DNA of 64,000 bases, from contig CM055098.1 of the NCBI GenBank assembly GCA_029204225.1, forward strand, positions 3,831,607 to 3,895,606, given 5' to 3'. The position numbers and the translations under genes were made by a program. Origin of the DNA: Diphasiastrum complanatum (taxonomy: Eukaryota; Streptophyta; Lycopodiopsida; Lycopodiales; Lycopodiaceae). Below are positions 58,581 to 64,000 of the stretch, in pieces (position 1 is the first letter of the stretch; every line of letters begins with the position of its first letter). The notes beneath the pieces were generated by a model. That model searched no databases. It saw only the letters and a program-made list of their open reading frames with translations, and was not told the origin of the DNA.

Positions 58581-59545
58581 AAATTTGAGTTTTTTCAAAA
58601 TTTTGATTTTTTTTATTTTTCACATTCTTTAGTTTTTGATATTTGCATCTGCCAAACCGCACAAATTTTTTTGCATCCGCCGACCTGTAGTAAATTTGCA
58701 TATGTCGTTATTTTAGATTTTTGAGTTTTTGAAATTTTTGAATTTTTCTCAAAAAATTCCATCCAACGTTTTTTTCTCACTTTTTTGAAATTTTTGGAGT
58801 TTCTCGAGTTTTCTACATTTTTCGAGTTTCTCCTATTTTTTGAGTTTTTTCCAATTTCTATCAACCGTGCATTCGACAACAATTTACAATAAAAAATTTA
58901 GTCCGTCGATCCCATCTGAAAATTGCATCCGACAACTGCCAAAACCAAATTTTTTCTCAAATAATTGCATCTACTGTTTTTTTCTTAGATCAGTATTTTT
59001 TCAAGTTTTTGAATTTTTACCTTTTTTTTCCATCCGACAAGTTTTAGATTCTTTCTTATTTTTTCGAGTTTTGGAATATTTTCAATTTTTTCGCTTTTTT
59101 AAGATTTTGATCTTTTTTTTTTATCTGACGAGTTTTTGCATCTTTACTTTTCAAGTTTTTGTCATTTTAGTCATTTTTCATCCAACAAGTTTTTCACAAC
59201 AATTTTTGAGACTTCTGAGGTTTTTTTAAAATTTTCGGGTTTCTTCAAAAATTTTGATTCGACGTGCATCCGACGACCACCTCACAAGAACAATCTATCT
59301 GAAAATTGCATCCGCTGAAATTCAAGTTTTCGAGTCTCTTGAAATTTTTTCGAGTTGTTCAAAAATTGCGTACGACGATTCCATCCGACGAACTATACAA
59401 CAAGACTTTCTTTGATGATTGTATCCGACGACCTACGTTTCCATCTAACCAATTTTTTGGAATTTTCTACATTCTCGTATTTTCAATTTTTTTGAATTTT
59501 TTTGAGTTTCTCGGATTTTCAAAAATTTCGACTCAGGAATTTTAG
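58580..59545. repeat. T-rich degenerate tract with AATTTTTCGAGTTT core
   Basis: Roughly 1 kb of irregular repeats of TTTTTCGAGTTTTTGAA-like units alternating with GCATCCGACGA-type units. The core resembles the minisatellite at 53205-54420. Frames are Phe-rich and not genes. Confidence 0.75.
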
Positions 59546-59654
59546 TTGGATATGATGCAATCTCAAATTATTATAAACAAAACACGAGGATTCAAAAGTA
59601 GCTTTCAACCATTTTTGGAGAACAAGAAGAAAAGTCAACGAAAAAAATGACGAT

Positions 59655-60434
59655 GTGGTAAATAGATTGACAAGACATCAGGGATTTCCACCAAGTCGAG
59701 AACTCTTCATGCCTCCAATGGAACATCTACAAGAGTTTTTCAATTTCATGTCTATAAACAACCACGTTGAGCTATCAAAGCAAAACGTTCTCCACTGGAT
59801 GTTGCAAAAGGAGTCCACATGGAAGGATGAGCAATCAACGACTAAGGAGGACGGAGCCAACACATCTATATCTCCCAATAAACAAAGTGTAGAGGAACAA
59901 GTGCCAAAAAGACCGGCTTAGAATAAAGCTGAATCATACGTGAATGACTCTCAGGGGCTGTTTCTAGCAAATGTAACTTGTTTAAGAGAAAATAAGCTTC
60001 AACTGCAAATTCAACCAAGCAGTGTAGATCTAAACCAAATTGCTCATGCTATTCAAAATCAAACTACCATGTCCAATGGAGAAGTTGCTACTCAAGCACA
60101 CCAACCTATGCATCAACATCCAGAGACACAAGCACCTACAACGCGAGAAATGTACTTGAACGTTGCTTCTCAAACAACAAGACCTCAACCAGTGGATTCA
60201 CGTGAAGTTGTTCATGCACCATCATGCAATCAAAGGGTCTATTCAAATGGAAATGCTTATCAATCTTTATATTCTCCTACAGAAACGAATGAATATTTCC
60301 CTCATTCGACACTTCATGATGAATATCAATACCAAGATCACAACGATTGGCATCAATCTCTCCAATCTATCCTGACTACATATATGCATACAACTCTTAC
60401 AATGGATTTGCAGAGAGTAACCATTCTATACTAA
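59655..60434 (+). pseudogene. Unrecognised protein frame, one in-frame stop
   Basis: Frames 59655-59921 (MVNRLTRHQGFPPSRELFMP, then EFFNFMSINNHVELSKQN) and 59940-60434 (GLFLANVTCLRENKLQLQIQ, then a Gln/His/Thr-rich part and YSNGNAYQSLYSPTETNEYF) lie in the same phase, separated by a TAG at 59919-59921. Near 60370 a different frame becomes the better reading (YNSYNGFAESNHS, then THNQDTPYNYDW before a stop near 60512), suggesting a frameshift. The composition is protein-like, not repeat-driven. It could be the C-terminal part of a transposon protein or captured gene, given the Helitron-like end to the left. No domain recognised. Confidence 0.45.
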
Positions 60435-60514
60435 GGAGTCAAGCACCACCTACATATTTCAAGTGGTTGTCTCGAACACACAATCAAGACACGCCATATA
60501 ATTACGATTGGTAG

Positions 60515-61240
60515 TATACAACATGGCTTCAACCGAACTGCCACGCTCAACAACTATTCATATGAAACACCCTCTTATAAACCTACAATACTTCTAATCA
60601 GAAGCAGACTACCATTCCAGCAAGGACTTTTTTATCTTTTTATATCTTTTTTCAGGAAAAAAAAAAAACTCAGTAAATTCTTATCTCGCAGATTTTACCT
60701 ATTCTTTAAAATATTCTTTTATGGGCCTCACTACTAAGTTATTAATTTCAATTCATTATAATTTACATTTCTCATTGAAGCTTTCTTGAGTGCCCTTTTC
60801 AAAAAATGAGTGGAAAAAAGAAAGATGAGAGATATAGAGTGACATCTCTATTCCCTACTCTATTTTATTACTTTTTCTTCTTCTTTAGTTTCTAGTGTTT
60901 TCTGGGTCACAAGCCATTTAGGCCAGGTACATTCAAGAATTCTCTATGGATCAATGACCTTGCAAAGCTCATGAAGCATGGTAATGAGTCATTATCCGTA
61001 CACCATTTTGATATACTATTTTGAATAGGAAAAACTCTACTCAATTTTGGTGCCTCTCCTCTCTCGTGGCTCCTCCCCTCTTCTTCATCTCTCTTCCTCT
61101 CTCTACTTCTTGGTTCAATGCCCAAAATATGGAGATACAAAATCAATGTCTTGGTGATGCCATATCTATATTTATGTACAAAATATGTCATTCTAGCTTC
61201 AAGGACTGGGTCTAAAATATATGAGTTTTTCTCATTCAAT
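60515..61240. other. No gene seen
   Basis: AT-rich sequence up to the LTR at 61241. Frames at 60907-61239 (minus) and 61021-61215 show nothing recognisable. Confidence 0.4.
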
Positions 61241-61930
61241 GTGGAAAATTGCCTACATTGGCAAATCTAGCCATGTAGAATATTGTACATTTTGTCAATA
61301 TTGTTTGTTGGTTACTTGAATGGCCAAAGTGCCACTTGTACATACACACCTAAAATAGGTTACCACGAGTCAAGAGGAGTGGTTGTGTCTATTTGGTAGT
61401 GATTCCTACTTTGTAGGATCTAGACCATGATTTATGATGAGATTTGTACCTACCATGCACCTACCAAGCATGACTCTTGGATCTAGGCTAGGGTTTTCAC
61501 ATTAGGGCAAGAAAGTGGAGTCTACTTCCTTATTACATGCTGGATTTTCACCTAACTTTGCAAAGGAAGTGTGTTTTACTATGTATTCCCATTCTCCATA
61601 GTGAGAAGATAGAAACTTTTTGGAGCCTCAAGGAGAAACTCGAGTTTCCTCTCATTGTATGGTGATTACTCTTGATATCCAATGAAACCCAGCTTTGGCA
61701 CTTTGTAAACACTGTCTACAGGCCATACTACAGCCTTATTTCCACACGTGTGGAGTTGGATTATACTATTTGATCAATGCTTTGATTGTCTCTACTTGTT
61801 TCCTATCAAGCTGCTAAACTAGATCTTGTTTTCTGATGACTAGTTTTTGATAGATTGTTTAACAAGCATACAATCACCTTGTGGATCATTCAAAGATCCA
61901 TTTATGGTCTTTAGTACTGTACTTTTCACA
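61241..61930 (+). repeat. Copia 5' LTR
   Basis: About 690 bp, TGTGG to TTCACA, adjoining the primer site. No partner LTR in the window to date it. Confidence 0.75.
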
Positions 61931-63720
61931 TGGTATTAGAGCCAAGTACAAGGCCATTGATCTGTGTTTGAATCTAATCCAGTTTTAGCAGGTTTTGGTG
62001 CAAAAAGCTAGTATTGGAAGGACGAGCTGGTATCCAGGTTTTGGTGAGAGGATTTGATCCCAAACTTTTTTAGGATCAAAATCCGTACTGTTCACACGTG
62101 TGGGCATCTTTGAACCAGCATTTAATAACCCATATTCATTGGATCATAGAAAATTCATCTGGTGTCAGTTTGATGTAATTTTTGGTGCAAATCCTAGGAT
62201 AAGCTACCAAGATCACTTGCCAATAATTAGTTTTGAATTTGTTTCATGAAAAATAATTAATCTAGAATAATTTTAGACCTTCTTAAAGTGGAAACCAGGT
62301 CTTGAAAGTACATCAAAGTGAATGAGAGAGATAGAGTCAGTTTCCAAGAATAGCCAAGATTTGCAAGATTTGCTTGAGTGTAGTCTTCATCTCATCTTAT
62401 CTTCATTCCAGCTTGTGAGGGAGTGATAGAACTGTGATTACAAATCCATCTGTTGGATTAGAAGTCAACATCTGAGTGAAACACTGCAAGTTAGAAACCA
62501 TCATGTAAGAGTGCTAAAGAGGCTTGGGAATCTTTAAAATCTATCTATGAGTCTAGTGACACTTCGAGGGTTCTCATGCTTAGGAATCAGATTCTACAAA
62601 GCATGAAGAGGAGTGATGAGAGTGCACAAGATTATGTGCTAAGAATCAAGTCTCTCGATAGGGAGTTAGCTTCCATTGGAGAGAAGATTCAAGATAGTGA
62701 GCTTGTTCAGATTGTCCTAAATGGTCTAGGGAGTGGCTTTACAAATTTGGTCCAAAGCTTTGCAATCCAAGACACTTTGCCTACTATAGAAAAGCTACAC
62801 AGTGTATTAGTAGTTGAAGAGTGTAGGATGTTACATACCAATGCAAGAATGAATGCTATTTCTCTGCAGGATGGTGATGAAAAAGCTAATTTTTCATTCA
62901 AAAGCAAGAAGAAGACCAATGGCAAGAAGAAGCACTTCAAGGAGACCAAGGAGGAGGATGAGGCTTCAAGCTCAAAGGGCAAGATCAAAGACAAGTCCAA
63001 GTACAAATGTTTTTTTGTGAAAAGAAAGGACATTTTGCATCAGAATGTCTCAAGAAGAAGAAGGCACAAGAGAGCAAACAAAGCAACATTGCACATCAGG
63101 AGGAGGAGGAGGATGAAGAGTCATCCTTGATGGTTTCCAACAAACCACCATCATCCAAGAGCAACACCAATGATTCTTGGTGGATTGATAGTGGGGCAAG
63201 TTCCCACATTACATATCAAAAGGACATATTCTCCACCTTACTTTCTTACAATGACTTACATAGATCAATCTATACTGCAAGTAGTCAAGAATGTAAGATA
63301 AGTGGAATAGGAACAATTCCCTTGTATGTGGGATCATCCAAAAGGATGAATCTTGATAATGTTCTTTATGCTCCTAAGTTAACAAAGAATTTGCTTAGTG
63401 TTGGCCAGTTAATGGATAATGGCCTAGATGTACAATTTAGGCATGGAGTTTGTTCCATCCTTAGAAATGATGAATGTATATCCAAAGGCTTTAAGCAAGG
63501 TAGATTGTTTAAGCTTGATGCTAATATTGTAGTGGAGAGTGTTAACTTGGCAAAGGTGGAGCTATCAAAGGTGGAACTGTGGCACAAAAGGTTGGGCCAT
63601 CCCAACTACAAAGCCATGGAATCTATGGTTGCAAAGGAACTTGCAGTTGGACTCCCCAAGCATTTGTCAAAGTGTGGGAAGAGATGTGAAGCATGCAGTG
63701 TTACATACCTATGTAACTAG
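61241..63720 (+). mobile_element. Copia element with 5' LTR, truncated in the pre-integrase region
   Basis: 5' LTR (61241-61930, TGTGGAAAATTG to CTTTTCACA), primer site TGGTATTAGAGCC at 61931, gag (SLDRELASIGEKIQDSELVQ, QIVLNGLGSGF), a Lys-rich linker, protease (WWIDSGASSHITYQKD) and pre-integrase (LWHKRLGHPNYKAMESMV). The sequence changes at about 63715. The protease and LTR ends resemble those of the 41998 element, so it is a cousin. A few breaks; no 3' half in the window. Confidence 0.88.
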
Positions 63721-63759
63721 TAGTACTTCAGACCCCTAATAGTCCATTTAGTGTTGGGG

Positions 63760-64000
63760 GCTATATGGCAAGGTACCCTTAGGATTAAGGGTATGTGCCC
63801 TTGGATAAGGGCAGGCAAGTGACTATACCTTAGTTGGAGGTATGGGGTCACGTGACCCTTGGATAAGGGGTACCCTTACTATTAAGGGTAGGTGCCTTAG
63901 ATTAAGGTACTAGTGTCCTTGATTAAGGGCAGGTAGGTGTCTATGCCTTGGATGGAGGTATGGAACCTAGTGAGGTGTTAGAAAGTCATTGGATGACTAT
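63760..64000. repeat. Imperfect 118-bp tandem repeat with nested AAGGGTA units
   Basis: AAGGGCAGGCAAGTGACTAT at 63808 recurs as AAGGGCAGGTAGGTGTCTAT at 63926, each followed by a TTGGAGGTATGG-type end. Within each unit short CCCTTGGATAAGGG palindromes alternate. It begins soon after the Copia frame is lost and continues past the window. Confidence 0.75.

Overview
The window looks like nuclear DNA of a plant with a large, repeat-swollen genome. A gymnosperm is the best guess and a fern or lycophyte is possible. The reasons are plant-type Copia and Gypsy elements primed by the initiator-tRNA-Met site (TGGTATCAGAGC), an L1-type LINE, a DUF659-type hAT transposon, Helitron-like ends, very long (GA)n, (CT)n and (CA)n tracts, and a host gene whose introns reach 2.4, 6.6 and 13.3 kb because mobile elements have landed in them. 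Nothing bacterial (operons, ribosome binding sites, CRISPR) is present.

Host gene, + strand, 2043-26925. I support six coding exons, all joined in phase 0: 2043-2168, 4534-4689, 11243-11413, 24669-24824, 24991-25257 and 26362-26925 (stop). The last three certainly form one transcript and encode a FYRN-FYRC protein of the TBRG1 type, expected to be nuclear and chromatin-associated. Exons 2 and 3 join to give a SANT/CHD-like segment (HDEELVK + GVFQHGFGNWD). Exon 3 ends, and the FYR part begins, in phase 0 on the same strand, so one gene joining the two modules is plausible but unproven.

Left arm and introns (1-24668). An L1-like LINE on the minus strand runs off the left edge, with an open endonuclease region. 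Intron 1 holds a CT/CA-rich repeat bounded by GTTTCGAA-rich ends. Intron 2 holds a decayed hAT transposon with its own intron, then a Copia remnant. Intron 3 holds a + strand Gypsy with both LTRs (itself hit by a solo LTR with target duplication), a rearranged Copia with a 3' LTR, and a minus-strand Gypsy of the same family.

Middle (27-48 kb). This is a graveyard of nested LTR-element pieces: a minus Gypsy integrase/chromodomain remnant, a Copia remnant ending in a 3' LTR, an LTR-leader-LTR-leader tandem, three further Copia pieces, and one structurally complete Copia-type element (41998-47958) with 649-bp LTRs about 2% apart and a perfect 5-bp target duplication. In that element the reverse-transcriptase core is absent and a roughly 1 kb segment of unknown origin sits in its place. 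The older relative at 28.7-30.8 kb carries the same segment, so this looks like a non-autonomous lineage that has spread with its cargo.

Right arm (48-64 kb). Gene-poor and rich in unusual DNA: a 1.2 kb minisatellite built on a GACTCGAATTTTTC-like motif, a foldback (inverted repeat) at 54.2-54.87 kb, four Helitron-type 3' ends within 2.7 kb, a 480-bp direct duplication, two long (GA)n arrays, a second T-rich motif tract at 58.5-59.5 kb, an unrecognised reading frame at 59.65-60.43 kb, and a third Copia relative with its 5' LTR at 61.2-63.7 kb.
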